Positions 1 through 14,100 of a stretch of 64,000 nt of DNA are shown piece by piece. A model generated the notes under the pieces. It saw only the letters and a program-made list of their open reading frames with translations. It was not told the origin of the DNA and did not search any database. The first letter of the stretch is position 1. Each line of letters starts with the position of its first letter. Origin of the DNA: Mytilus californianus (lineage: Eukaryota; Mollusca; Bivalvia; Mytilida; Mytilidae); contig NW_026262712.1 in NCBI RefSeq assembly GCF_021869535.1, positions 50,140,884 to 50,204,883 on the forward strand. Direction: 5' to 3'. The position numbers and the translations under genes are program-made.

Positions 1-662
1 TCTAATTGATTTAGTCCAAAAGATTGAAATTATAAGAAATACGTTTATAAACATGATTTGATGAAAAATTTTAAAAGGTTTTAAATGAAAAATCGTAAGA
101 ACTACGTTGTATGAACTAGAACACGTGTGCGCATGTGCACAGTAGGGAAATTTAATTATGCATCCTACATTTCTTAAAAAATGATAAAAATTATCATTGA
201 TACCTGTATCTAACGTTCATTTCAAGTATTTTGTTGAAGAAATAACGTGGAAAGAGCTTCTTCACTCAGTCGTGCTTTGTAAACGTACACGGATTTTACG
301 TATCCGTTTCTGGTCCATGTTTTACCATTGTCAGGTCAACATCCGGTATTAGGAAAATGTGATTTTAAAAACGAAAGTAAAGTTTTTGACACCATAATTT
401 TGCACAAATAAAGAGTCTAAGGCAGTTATGAGCACGCTGATGTGCACACTTCGAATTATGCACTGCCAATTTAACAGTTTACGTCCGAACATCAAATTCA
501 CATCAAAGTAAAGTTTAATATCGTTTTTTTTTTAATCTAATGTCAATCATTGGGATGGCCATCTGATTACCATAATTGCCTTTTGTGACTTAGTCTTAAG
601 GGATTAAAATCGGGATAAGATATAAAATGTCCGGCTGGCTCAAATATTTTTTGGAAGCCCTG
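1..662 (-). repeat. Copy of the CAGGGCTTCC repeat (5' part, cut by window edge)
   Basis: On the minus strand this starts CAGGGCTTCC at 662. It then matches, with scattered differences, the first two thirds of the 1.02-kb insertion at 51208-52228: AGCCAGCCGGACATTTTAT, the ACACGTGTGCGCATGTGCAC segment and the following TTTTCATTT tract. It lies in TM7SF3 intron 9. No coding capacity seen. Confidence 0.85.
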
Positions 663-1204
663 ATATATATATGTTTTGATAGACACAATTTAAGCAAGAG
701 TTTTGTTTCCCTTTTGTCTTCATGTTGGAGGTCTAAGTAAACAAATTCCTTCATAAATCAGCCAAATTCAACTTGTTATACTGATGGCTATACTTCAGAA
801 AAAGTTGCTTTCAGAACAATTTTAATTTATTTTAGCCTTGCTTGATCCATTACTTCATTTAAGTAAGGATCTCTCATCAGACTTGTGTGTATGGCATGCC
901 TTAATTGGGTTCCACAAACAAGAAAATCAACCGTTCATCCGTCCAAAATAGCGACCAAGAGGAATAACTCAAACTCAAATTCTATCAGTTTCAGTGTAAT
1001 GGTGAAATGGTTTTTAAAAATGTAATAAAATAAAAAGAGATAGTCCTTAACTATTATGCTGCAAAAGGCTTTATAAAATATGTGTCATGTTTGTTGATAC
1101 CATCTTATTATTTTCTAAAAAAAAAAAACACTAAGAAAATAAAAGGAAAAATTTAAAAAGGTTATTTCAGTGAAATATTTTGATGTCAAAGAAAAGAAAT
1201 GGCT

Positions 1205-1444
1205 CATATGTTTGATTCACTGATGTTGCCAAAATTGTCATACATAGCTAAAACTATGATATGTTTGATTCACTGATGATACCAAGATATCATAAATACA
1301 ATGTGGCTAAAAATATGACATGTTTGATTCACTGATGTTGCTAAAATTGTCATAAATAGCTGAAACTATCACATGTTTGATTCACTGATGATGCCAAAAT
1401 TGTCATAAATAGCTAAAACTATGACATGTTTGATTCACTGATGA
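1205..1444 (+). repeat. Tandem repeat, 52-59 bp period, about 4.5 copies
   Basis: ATGTTTGATTCACTGATG recurs at about 1207, 1261, 1320, 1373 and 1425, with AAAATTGTCATAAATAGCTAAAACTATGACA-like spacers. In TM7SF3 intron 9. The stretch 1445-1957 shows nothing recognisable. Confidence 0.9.
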
Positions 1445-1957
1445 TGGATGGTTTCTTGCCTAACGTTAAGTGGCAAATATATAATCATGTAAGATGAGAA
1501 TAACCAGATGGAGGACATAGAATTAAGATTGCCACCAAAAAATGTGACGTTTGAAATTGGCAGATATTTTGCTTTGGAACATGCCACTTATTGATTCCTT
1601 AAATTGTTCTTGCGAAAGGTTTTATGTTAATTAAAATGCAGCATAGCTGGCACTTTCCCTACGTATGGCATTAGATTTAACATCCCCTTTCTGACTTGGC
1701 GTGGTTGTGTATTTATATATTTTGCATTTTCATTGATGAAAATATAGATGGTTTAACAATTAGACTGTTTTTACCCAAACACACAATCACCATTTCAGGT
1801 GTTGGTTCACTAATGAAATTTCAATTACACTGTTTGAACAGTTATATCTTTGCCTCTATATAACAAACGAAGCATCACTTATCTATATCTCCTCCATGTT
1901 CTAATTAAAACAATCAAGAAGATTGTAGTATTACGCAAATTACATCAATATACTTAC

Positions 1958-2120
1958 CTTTAATTTGAAAAGGCCCTGTTACTATGACATCCAAGTAACC
2001 ATCTATGTAAGCATGTCTAAAAGTGTTGACAATAATAAATTTCAGACCAGCTTCTATCCATACATCTATTGTTAAAGTGATCAGAAAACTTCCAATGAAG
2101 GCACAGCACAAAATATTCAA
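1958..2120 (-). CDS. TM7SF3: TM7SF3 exon 9: sixth transmembrane segment (last exon visible)
   Basis: Residues 412-465 plus one base. NILCCAFIGSFLITLTIDVW is the sixth helix. It is followed by FIIVNTFRHA and GPFQIK, matching vertebrate LNVLKRA and VPFQTND. Donor G|GTAAGT at 1957 leads into an intron that leaves the window. Confidence 0.93.
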
Positions 2121-5100
2121 CTGAAAATGGTATCAAAAATGTAAACAAGATTGCAATACCATGGCAAAATGTCCCCTGTGCTTTATAAATGAGGAATTAA
2201 AATTTGTTTCACAATGTGTCATTTTGATACAATAGTCAAAATATGGTTAAGTCCCATAACTCTCATTAAAATGGTCAAATCAAAATGATGGTATAATGTG
2301 GTCCACTGAACATACTGGGTAACAATAGAACCAAGTACAATGTATAAGAGCTTTCTGTCAAAGGGTCTAAAAGAAGTTGGGCTAACAAGGTGTTATTGTC
2401 ACAAAAGCTTTGTGTAAATGGGACCCAGAGAATTTGCCATCACAAGATGTCATGGTTAGAATACTGAAAAAAAAAAAAGGTCATAGTCCCATTAATATTT
2501 CTCCTGTAAAAATTGTCAAATCAAAATGACATTACAGCACAGTCAAAAGAATATGTCATCAAATAATCATACCAAGTTTGAAAGATTTGTGTCAAACTGT
2601 CTCTGTGAATTGAAGTGTATCCAAAGGAAAGGACCGAGACCACAACCATCTCCCAAGGTGCGACATGAGGGGAGACAATTAGAGGATATTAAGGTTATTT
2701 GTGAATGAGAAAGCAAACTACACCACAATAAAAAAATTTAAAAACTTTCTGAATGTCTTTTTTCAAATCTTAATGATTTTGTGATTTGGAAAATTTAGTA
2801 CTTGTGTTAATGGCAGATAACCCATACCTCATTTAATTAAATTCATAATTAGAGTTTATGATTTAGGTGATACAATGTATCTTTATATTATTTTTAATAC
2901 TTAGCAACTTATCTGAAAACTGATAAATATGATGTTGAACTGTCCATAATTGAGTAATAATAAGCCTCAAGTATTTACTTGGTCGCAAAAGTGGAATAGC
3001 TGTATTTAATACTTTATTTGTTAAAGCTGTGACAGAAATTATATCCCAGGCAGAGAATGAATGAACTCTATCCATTTTAAAAAAGTTTGCTCCTGTCTGA
3101 TTTTCCATTTCTTCACAAGTTTTTAAGATATAACTGACACCTCACAATTAACCCCTATTTTTCTATTTTAAGCATTGGCAGTTCTAGTAGTTGGCAGGCT
3201 GAGTCAACAGTAACATTATTAAAATAGATACCCCAAGGATGATTGTTTGGTTCTTATTGATCCATTAGTTTCAGAGTAGAAGATTTTAATAGGTTGCACT
3301 TTGTAAATACAGCTGTTTCACAGAACCATGCCTCTTTTGGGGAATTATATAACATTCATAGATATTTTGCTTTGTTTACATACTGGTTCCCAGATATCAT
3401 CTCTATGTTTCATCTCATAGAGACATAACTTTTGAATGTTACCAGTATAAGTATACATGGATAGCTACCAAATTGAATTCTGAGGAAGACCCAAAGTGAA
3501 GGGAGGGGTAGAACAGAATTTTAGTATTAAGTTTATTCTCTTAGAAGTTCGGGGCATTTAAGTGTTGCACAACCGTATGTTTTGACCTTTGAAAAAAATA
3601 GTAGTGCATATGAACTTGCTATTGTAGGATATAATTTTTTACCAAACTTCATAGTAAAAGGAGCACAATTTTAGCCATATAAGAAGTTCCTACGGGAAAT
3701 TGCATTGTCTATATTTACAGAAGTGCATATGATAGCATTAGTTCACACCAGCCCTTTCAGCCAAGTGAATTATAGTTTGTTCATATGTTGTACTGTTTTA
3801 CCCTTGACTCAGGTAAGGGGAGGGTTGGCACTTTCAAACTAGTTTAACACCAACACATTCTGTATGTGCCTGTCCCAAGTCAGGAGCCTGTAATTCAGTG
3901 GTTGCCATTTGTTGCTGTATATCATATTTGTTTTTCGTTCATTATTTTGTACAAAAATCAGTCTGTTAGTTTTCTCGTTTGAATTGTTTTGCATTTATCA
4001 TTTCTGGGCCTGACTATGCGGTATGGTTTTTGCTCATTGCTGAAGGCCGTACAGTGACCTATAGTTCTTAACTTTCATGTCATTTGGTCACTTGTAGAAA
4101 GTTGTCACATTGGCAATCATACCACATCTTCTTATTTTTATAATTAATCATGATATTCTACTAGTTTTCCAGAATAAAACAATTGCATTTAATTTTATGT
4201 ATCAAACATCCTGTGTCATTTGAATATTACACTTGTAAATTAAAAGGGCTTAAAAGTATATTTTGTATCAGAGTAAAAATAAGCTGTTTTCAATGTTTTG
4301 CTTGATCACTTTTATTAGTCTCAGTATAATATAACAAATAATTCACGTAACTTCAGACCAAATGACAGTTTATCATTACTATGGACCATTTGGTCATCTC
4401 ACATATTGGACTCAGCTTCAGTTCAGTTCATTTATTTTTTTGGAGAGGATAAAATCGACCATCACTGCTATATAGACCTAAAAGCTATGCATTTTTTGTT
4501 AAATATTTTATCATCTTCTAGGATAACATACCACTCTGGTCCAATATAAAATCAGAACTGGTAATATCAAAACTCCAACAGTAAATGACATGCCATAATT
4601 ATATCTTGTTGTCCAATACAGTAAATTACCTAAAGTAAAACAATATTGTAACATTTTATTTTAATTTTCTTACATAATTTTTTGTATAAAATAATAGACA
4701 TTTAAATTGCTTAAAAACATGGTGTTTGAAAGTGACTCAAAAGACATTATTATCATAAGGCACATTAAATGAGATTGTAGACGAGAAACGGCCTATCATT
4801 TTCAAACCATATATGATCTATAACTCTTTACTTTAGAATAACATGGATATCTAGGGATTCCTCTTTGTGGAAGAAATTCATACAAAACAAGAATGTGTCC
4901 ATAGTACACGGATGCCTCACTGTGTCCATAGTACACGGATGCCTCACTGTGTCCATAGTACACGGATGCCTCACTCGCACTATCATTTTCTATGTTCAGT
5001 GGACCGTGAAATTGGGGTCAAAACTCTAATTTGGCATTAAAATTAGAAAGATCATATCATAGGGAACATGTGTACTACGTTTCAAGTTGATTGGACTTCA

Positions 5101-8100
5101 ACTTCATCAAAAACTACCTTTACCAAAAACTTTAACCTGAAGCGGGACAGACGGATGGATGGACGGATGGACGGACGGACAAAAGGACGCACAGACCAAA
5201 AAACATAATGCCCCTAAGTGGGACATAAAAAATGTTTGATTTAACATACTACTGTTATCTGATGCATATTTATTTCTAGGAATTGTATTAATTCAAAAAA
5301 AATTATCCATACACCTTTCGCATAAAAAAAAACTATTGCAGAAAATGTTAATTCTTGTACATTTTAATTTGACAGCTTTTCAATTACATTTTTTTGGTCA
5401 TTCAAACTGTTGTTTTTTATGATTCATTTTTATTATTCTTAAAAAGCGTCATAAATGTGACTGTTCAAATGGATGCAATATGATTGATACATTAACTTGT
5501 TCATAATACCTGCCAACTGACAAGATTTTTGCAGGTCACACATTGGAAATTTCCAGCTTACAAATTTTTTTTAACCATCTGTCTGGTCATTAAATAACCA
5601 GGGATTTCAATCCCCCTAATTTAAGTCTTCTCATTTTCAAAAAATATCCCTTGATCTGAAATGTTTATGCCTATGATATTTTCATGGAAAAGATGTTAAA
5701 TAATTTTCATCAAAACACAACGGAAAAATAATCAGCAATAAAAGTGTTAATTGGGACATCCCTCAAAGTAGTTCACTTATGCATGATCCTGTAAATGGCT
5801 CAGGAATTTTTGTTATCACTAAATACTTATTAAAATTATTACTTAATTATTAAGAAATAATAATATTGTAGTTTAGACTGGAAAATAAAATAAAATGAAG
5901 GAATTTCAGCATATTGGTAACATATGTAATATTTTACAGGGCATAAATTTATGTGATTTATGGAAATCCTAATTCTTGTACTTGTTATGACTAGATATTT
6001 TTTACTCAATGCAGGTCATAACCTGCCTTTTCCTTTTCAAAGGTTGACAGGTATTTGTACATAATTATATCATTCTAGTACAAATGTAGTAATTTAATAT
6101 ACCGATAAGTTTTTTTCTTTTCCTATTTAAACTTAAATAAATAGCAAAATTTATCTTTTTTTACCAAAATCAGTGTAGAAGAGTACACATGCAAACAGGT
6201 AACCAGCAGTTAAACTAGGAACCAGAACAGACAGGACTGGTACTCCAATGCACCACCAAAGCATTAGCCACAGGATACCAGCTACTGTTGCCAAAATACA
6301 TGACAGAACAAATATAACTGAAAAGAATTTTATATATATTATATAAATGTATTAAAATCAGTTATTATGTACATAAAAAAGTTTTCAATAGTTTAAAAAT
6401 CCATCCTAGCTTTGTATTATTTGAACTGTGTAATAAAAAAAAGCATCGTGTAAAATTTCAGAAAAGGTGAAGAAGGTATAATGAGAGGTTACAATGTTTG
6501 CTCACATTGCAAACATGGTAAAATTCTTAAATCATTTTTAAATTATTTTAATTCAAAATTATTGAAAAATTTATTATAATGATACATTTTGTTAACTAAA
6601 GTGCAGAAATGTCATTTGTGATGTCAATGTTGCATCATCAATATGTCATAGCTAACGAATTTGAACAATAAGAGTTATTTCATATATATATATGGATTTT
6701 AATTTTGTGTAGTATACAATAAACAATGATAGATCTTATCACTATTTAGAAATTTGTGACACTTGGCATGAGAATTTGAGACACTTGAACTATTGACATC
6801 TTACAACAATCACTTTTCTCTTCTTGTGGCCTCAGACATTTTTCCTTGTGACATCAAAATTTTACTGGGAACATCTGTGATGTCAAGTAATGGTGAGCAA
6901 ATAACAATAAGGTGTATGTATCCATACATATATACTTTTGTTTAGTTATAATTACCAGTTAATGACTGTGATGTGGAGATGTTCAACACTAAGTAGAAAA
7001 TAACACAAAATCCACAAAAGGCCATCAGAAAATTTCCTAAAAAAGAAAACAATTACTGATGACAAACAATTCAAGATAATGGCTCAGTAATGATGGTATC
7101 TAAGGGGGATTTAGTTTAATTCCTCAATGCATGTATTTATTTTCAGAATTTAATGAAGTTATGCTTTGCATTCCATTATCAATACTTTTTAGTGTACCTT
7201 TTTTAAAGATTTTTCAATAACCATGACAAAAGCAAAATCTGAATGTTTTACAGCATAAAGATTAATTAGGCCTTCCTGTTTATGTGTTGGTGCTTGCCGC
7301 TTCTGAGTTTAGAACATGTACTATTTACTTTTAAGTTGTTGTCTACATGAAAGGCTGCAATAAAAACACTCAAAACATGGTAAAAATATTTTTTAGAAAG
7401 TCATTGAAAACTGTAATCAATCTACTAGAGCATGTGTAGTGAACATTTAAAACTGGTTGAATGCTCAGCAGGCAATGTGACTATTATAAGTAATGGTCAG
7501 AAAGTCCTTAAATGAAGTACTATGGATTTATTATTATTCGTTGGATACCGATTTTCGTGGATTTCGTGGGTATAAGTGAACCACGTATTTAAATGTTCAA
7601 CGATTACAAATTTTCCATAAGGTTGTATGCAGACTTTGGCAAAACCACGACATTAAATATCCATAAAGATACAAGTTTTCATCAATCCACAAAAATTGGT
7701 ACCCATGAGAATAAATGAATCCACAGTATGTTAATTCTTGCTTTGTCCTGGGTTAAATATGATAGGTCGTTTATGTGATTGGTAACCATGTTGATAAAAG
7801 ACAGTAAATTGAACATGTTGAATGTTGTAACCAATATAAATAAACAGAGTTTCAATGTCCCCCCTGTTGCACATATTTTATCTGTCCAAAATCAATAACT
7901 AAAAAAATATTTTTGTTTTGTTTTTTAAAACTTTTTAAACTTTTTAAAATTATATTAGAGAGTTGGAGACTTAAGAGCAATTTCTGATATTATTAAAATT
8001 TCCAAGGGACATAACTCATTAAAAACATTTAATCAGCAAATATTTTCGAAATTGTCAGTGACATTGCTGATAATAACCTTTGATATGAATTTGATAAAAA

Positions 8101-11100
8101 TCTGGCAAAAATTGTTCACATGAGAGCACTAACATTGCAATTTTCCATATATTTAATATTTCTAAGAGGCAGAACTTTTTAAAAATATTTGATCGGCACT
8201 GATTTTCAAACTCGTCAAAGACATTGCTGATATAAACCTACAATTTCAGTTTCATAAAAATCTGGCAAGAATTGTACACATCAGAGCGCTAACAATGCAA
8301 TTTTCCATATTATTGATATTTCTAATGGCCATTACTCTTATAAAAATTATTGATCAGTACTGATTTTCGAACTCGTCCGAGACATTGCTGATATAAACCT
8401 ACAATATAAGTTTTATAAAAATCTGACAAAAATTGTACACATGAGAGCGCTGACGATGCAATTTTCCATATATATTAATGTTTTCAAGGGGCATAACTCT
8501 TTTAAAGATAGTTGATCTGCACTGATTTCCAAACAAGTTCGAGACAATGCTGATATAAAACTATAATATAAGTTTCATAAAAATCTGGCAGGAATTGTAC
8601 ACATGAGAGCACTAACTTGGCAATTTTCCATATAATTAAAGTTTCTAAGGGGCAACTTTTTTAAAAATAGTTGATCTGCACTGATTTTCAAACTCGTTTG
8701 TGACATTGCTGATATGAACCTTTGATATAAGTTTTATATAAATCTGGCAAGAATTGTACATGTAACAGCGCTAACAAGACCGGACAGACGGACGCCCAGT
8801 ATTTCTATGTCGTTGCGTGGGGGACAATAAAAGTAGATGTGGGGTATACATAAAGAAGACAGCAACACAATAACACAAAAATCAAAAGATATCTACAGAA
8901 TACAACATCATCACTCTAACCCCAAGTTGATGGCTGAGATTATTACTTCCCCTTACTTGTTTAATTCCAGTGCATTCATTGAAATTTAAACTTCATGTAA
9001 TCAAATTAAAAATTGAATACAAAGGTCATTTCATATATATATCTGTATATGTTGTATACTATCATTGGTTTTACATAATCCTTTTTTAATTCCAATCTAT
9101 TGTCAAAGAAAGTCAATTGGGTTGACTAAAGTCCCATGAAACACTAATAAAGAGCTGCGCCATGAGCACATGATACGCCCGTCGCTTGGGAATGAACATG
9201 ATGAAACTGTATTCAACAGTATTTGGAATATAATGTATATTTACTTCTTACATGATTGTATACAATTACGATGATTTAGAGCATGATACATGGTAATGAA
9301 TGAAGTTTCTGTCATTTCATTTCATGAAAATGATATGCAGACCCCTAGAAGTTTTTTGTCTGCTGGTGTTGTTTGCTTGCTGTCTTATTGACATTAATTC
9401 CGCAACTCTTCTCTTTATAAATACATATTCAATTAAATTTGCATAACATAACAAGATTCAACTAAAGATGTTGTGCTCATATTAACATCTTTGAAAAACA
9501 CATCTTTTTATTTCAAATTAACCTTTCAGTTAATGTTAGTTTCTATAATTCAGCACGAGTGTAAAGATTACAAAATACATACTTTCAGACCAAACACAAA
9601 CCTATATTAAAGGTGAAACTTGTAATTATAGAAGACTTTCAATTTGAGGGTCAGAAAGTGGTTTAAATCTAGAATTATGATTATTTATAAAAGTACCTGT
9701 TTTGAAATATCTGTGTCCCAAAAAACAAAGAAACAACCCAAGTATCCCAGCTACACTAATCAATACTTTACTGGTTGTGGCTGAAAAATTAAAAATAAAA
9801 GTATGTTTAAAAAACAAAATTTCTTAATAAACATATCATCAAATGCTGTTATAATGAACCTTTCTTCCCTGTTTTTCCCCATGTGACAGGAATGAGAGTG
9901 AAACCATACTTTTCTGTCATACAAGAATTTCCATCTTTTAAATACTTCTTACATCCCATTTTAAAATAAATGACAACAGTTAATGTCCTTGAACAAAGAT
10001 GAGGGAAAAAATGTCTGCCACACTTTGACTAAACTTTTTGTCCTTTTTGGTTTATAAGCTCTTCATTTTTATAATAATCTTCGGATTTTCACTTATTTTG
10101 GCGCTGAGCATCACTGAAGAGACAGTTATTGTCGAAATTGAGCATCTGGTGGAGTAAAATTGGTACCGTTAATGTTGTTACTACAGTTATAACAGTAGTC
10201 AACTTTAATATAAATATGTTATTCTTTTTGCTAAATCACAGGTCTGCTCAACTAGTATTGTTATATGCCAATAACATTAACGGTACCAATTTTTCTGCAC
10301 CAGATAACCATATCAACAATAAATGTCTCTTCGGCATGTTCAGAGATGCTGAAAAATTAAATATATTATGATTAACCTATTTTCATTTTGATGTCAAAAT
10401 AACTTTCAAAACATAGCAAATTTATAGGTGAGCAAGACTGAGAGAGTGTTTATTTTCTGCCACTGATTGACAGATTTTCAAAAGAGCAGTTTATTTTGTG
10501 ATATATATATGAGGGTCTGGATGGAGAATAATGAGCCAAAAAAAATGAAAAATAAAAATGACCTGGAATTTGAAAAAAAAAAAAGAGAATATTATGGGAT
10601 ACTAAAATATAAAGAATAGAGAAAAAATGGATGAAAAAAATAAGGAAAACAGAAAAATGACCCAAACAATTTAAGAAGACGAAAATTTAGACCCTCCCCG
10701 TATCCATTTTAAACTGGTATTTGTAAAGTAAGTGTTTTTAAATATGCTTGCAATTGGAATCTACAATGAGAACCACTAAAATCTTTAAGAATACATTACT
10801 TACATGCATAGTGACACTGTTCATCTTGTTCATTAAGATCACAAGAATATGTTGTCATGGGAACATAAGAAGCAATCTGGTTTCCATGTGTTACAATTAC
10901 ATTGTAAATGGTTCCTTGACCTGTGTAAGATGGCAATTTAAAGATCGGCTTTTTTGATGATGAATATTTTATTTCTTTCAGCTGTAAACAAAAATGAAAT
11001 GACTTTGTTAACTTGTGTTAATAAATGTACAGAATTATAAAAATAAAAAGTTAAAACATAAAAAAAATAAATTAACATGTATAAACACTTATTTTATATA

Positions 11101-14100
11101 ACAGAAAATGATTGATATATGTTTTAAATGTTTTGACAGCTTTTTAGGATATGTTCAATTGTAAACAAGTAAAATGGATATAGGTTTTACCCGACAGTCA
11201 GGGGTTCTACTTGTACAAGTAATTTTTGTTTTCTTGAAGAAGTAAATAATAATATACTTATATAAGTAAATTTTGTTATGTTCATTATTCTTATAATGTT
11301 TGAATAATCTAGCTAGCTCCCAAGAGAAAATGAAAACGGGATCCATCGGGATCCCAATGAAATCCCGGTGAAATTGGTGGGATAAGCCGGGATAAGCATC
11401 TGAAGTCTGGATCCCATTCGGGATAAATATCTGAAACTGGGATCCCATTTGGGATAACTGTCTGAAGCCGGGATCCCATTCTAGTTGAAACGGGAAAACA
11501 TAAACCAGAATTTTGTGTGGAATTTAAAAAAAAATAATCCTGGAGTACACAAAGCAATAAAAATAATGCATGATATAAATATTTGTTTATTTCATGTCTT
11601 TATTTTAAATGCCGTGTTGTAATAATTTATCCTCTTTTGAATGACAATTAACATATTTCAAACATCAAAACATCATAGTAAATAATTATTACAAATGTCA
11701 TCTTTTTTCACTAAACATGCTCTTATCAACTTATCAGTTTTTAATTTCTTTCTTCCAAAGATGTAAATTCTGGCTCTCTGACCTTTCATGTTTATGTTCA
11801 ATAAAAATATATTCTCTTGTCTTTAGAAAATAAATATAAACTGAGCAGTTAAGCTACAGTAGCAGAGAAAGATAGTGACAGTCAGGTGAAATTTCGGACT
11901 TTTACAAACTGGAAGTTGGAGCTTACTTTCAGTTTTCAATTTCTATTTCTACTCGTTTTTTATCAGTGGTACACTGTCAAACTTTTATTCATTTCTTCCA
12001 AAGATGTAATTTCTGACTCTCTCTCCAAGTTCATAAATCTGCCTTTCTTTATCATTATACGGCATATTTTAAGAACTTGAAAACATTTCAGATTTAGATA
12101 ATGATCGTGTTGTTGTTCTGTCACCGGAACACATGCGATGTCATGGTCAATTATTATCACCAACCGTTAACTAGGATTCACTCAAAGTGAAACATTTCAA
12201 TGACTTGGAACAAAAGCCACGTGACGTGACCAAATGTTATTTCGCGCTTTTAAAAAGTGAAGAGATTGATGTCCAGGATTGTCATGTAAAGCAGATTTGT
12301 TATCAGATAAGTATAGTTACAGGAAATCTGTTTGATATTTTGTTTATAAGATATGAAAATTATTACGGTATTTGATATGGCTTTCATTAATTGCACACAT
12401 CAGAAAGTGGTCTTTGTCTGTCAGCATCTCGATGTCAGCATAAAAAAACTGTGATAAATGAATATTGTTTTGAATTCCAGGTATAACTGATAAAATTGTA
12501 CAAGATAAAAAGTGTGAATATTTTTAATTCCCATGTTAAAATAATTAATTATACATCAATCAATCTTCTTTTGTTTGAAAGGTAAAAGAGGGCGGGGGGC
12601 TACAACTTACAACTATTTGACCAAAAAAATGTGTTCATAATGTTGTTTTTTATCGTAAATTTGCAAAATAGAATAAAAACAACATTGATTAATGAAAATA
12701 AAATTTATTGATCCTTTTACAAAATATCGTGAGCTATTGATTCTTTGTGGAAAATTTTATGTTCTTGCAGTAGGAAACTGCTTTTAATTTTATGGATGTA
12801 ATTGAGCATTTGTTGGTAGTCCTGATACAGATAGGAAGAGAAGTATACAAGGCTCCTTAACAAGTAGACAATCTGTTCAAGATAATTAAAGATTGTAGGA
12901 AACATGCATGGTTGAATATGGTAGGAATCATGGCTGACCATGGTTGGACATTTAATGTTTTTAACATGATAAATACAGTATATCCTGCTGAGATTTATTT
13001 CGGGATCCCCCTTTTTTCCCGGGAATCCCAGTATATCCCAATCAAAATCCCACAATATCCCAGTATATTTACACTGGGATTTATTTCAGGATCCCAATTT
13101 TTTCCGGGAATCCCAGTATATTCCAATCAAAATCCCACAATATCCCAGTGGGATCCCAGTATATTTCCAATGGGATTTACATCGGGATTCAGCTTCTTTT
13201 GCGGGAATCCCAAAATTTTATCCCGGTGGAATGAGGTGGGATTGGAATTCCATTGGGATCCCAGATTTATTTTCTCTTGGGCACTCCCCTTAATTTTCTC
13301 AAAAAATTTACTTGTACAAGTAATTCTTTTTTACAATCCATAAAATTCTCTAGTTTTGAGATGTAAAAACATGCCTTTAATGATTTTTCTCTGGTTAGTT
13401 CATAATTTTTATTAGAGTACAATGTTTCATCTCATTGATTCAACAAAGAAACTAATTGCGCAAAGATCTTAAGTAATTGCGCAAAGCCATCAAAAACTGC
13501 CCCTTGGGGGCTTGTAAATGAGCAGTATTCTGAAGATAACAGACAAATGAGATTTTCATTGTCCATGAAATTACACTTACATGATTAGTAAAGACATCTG
13601 CAAAGGACAGACAATTAAAAATTCTATTAATTAGAGCAAAGAAGTCCATGAGAAATTCAAGAAAAGAAGCTAATATGACTTTTTTACTTGTATAAGTAAA
13701 AAAATCTGAATGTCTAAGGGACATAACTTAGCCAATAAAATACTTTACCTAAACAAGTAAATAAAATACACTTGTATAAGTATCTTGCAAATTTACTTAT
13801 ATAAGTATATTAATATTTACTTCTTCAAATAAATAAAAATTACTTGTTCAAGTAGTACCCATGACTGCCCGATTATCAATTGGACCGCTTCCTTCTACAG
13901 CATTTTGTACATGAGTAACAGTTGTCTATATAAGCAACTAAGATGATGAAAAGGTAATAAAATAGTGCCTGTTACATCAGATTTACATTTTTATACATTG
14001 TGACTTGGATGGAGAGTTGTCTCATTGGTACTCATCATGCTCATACCACATCTTCTTATTTATAAAAACACCACTTTTGTTTTATTTCTTATTCTACTTA

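Noticed and set aside
1..1900. Search for the last TM7SF3 exon(s)
   Set aside because: No acceptor followed by a hydrophobic segment and basic tail was found on the minus strand; the first 662 bases are repeat. The exon(s) presumably lie outside the window.
12717..13343. Frames of 112 and 143 codons around 13 kb
   Set aside because: They run through the GGGATCCCA array of the foldback element; composition follows the repeat.
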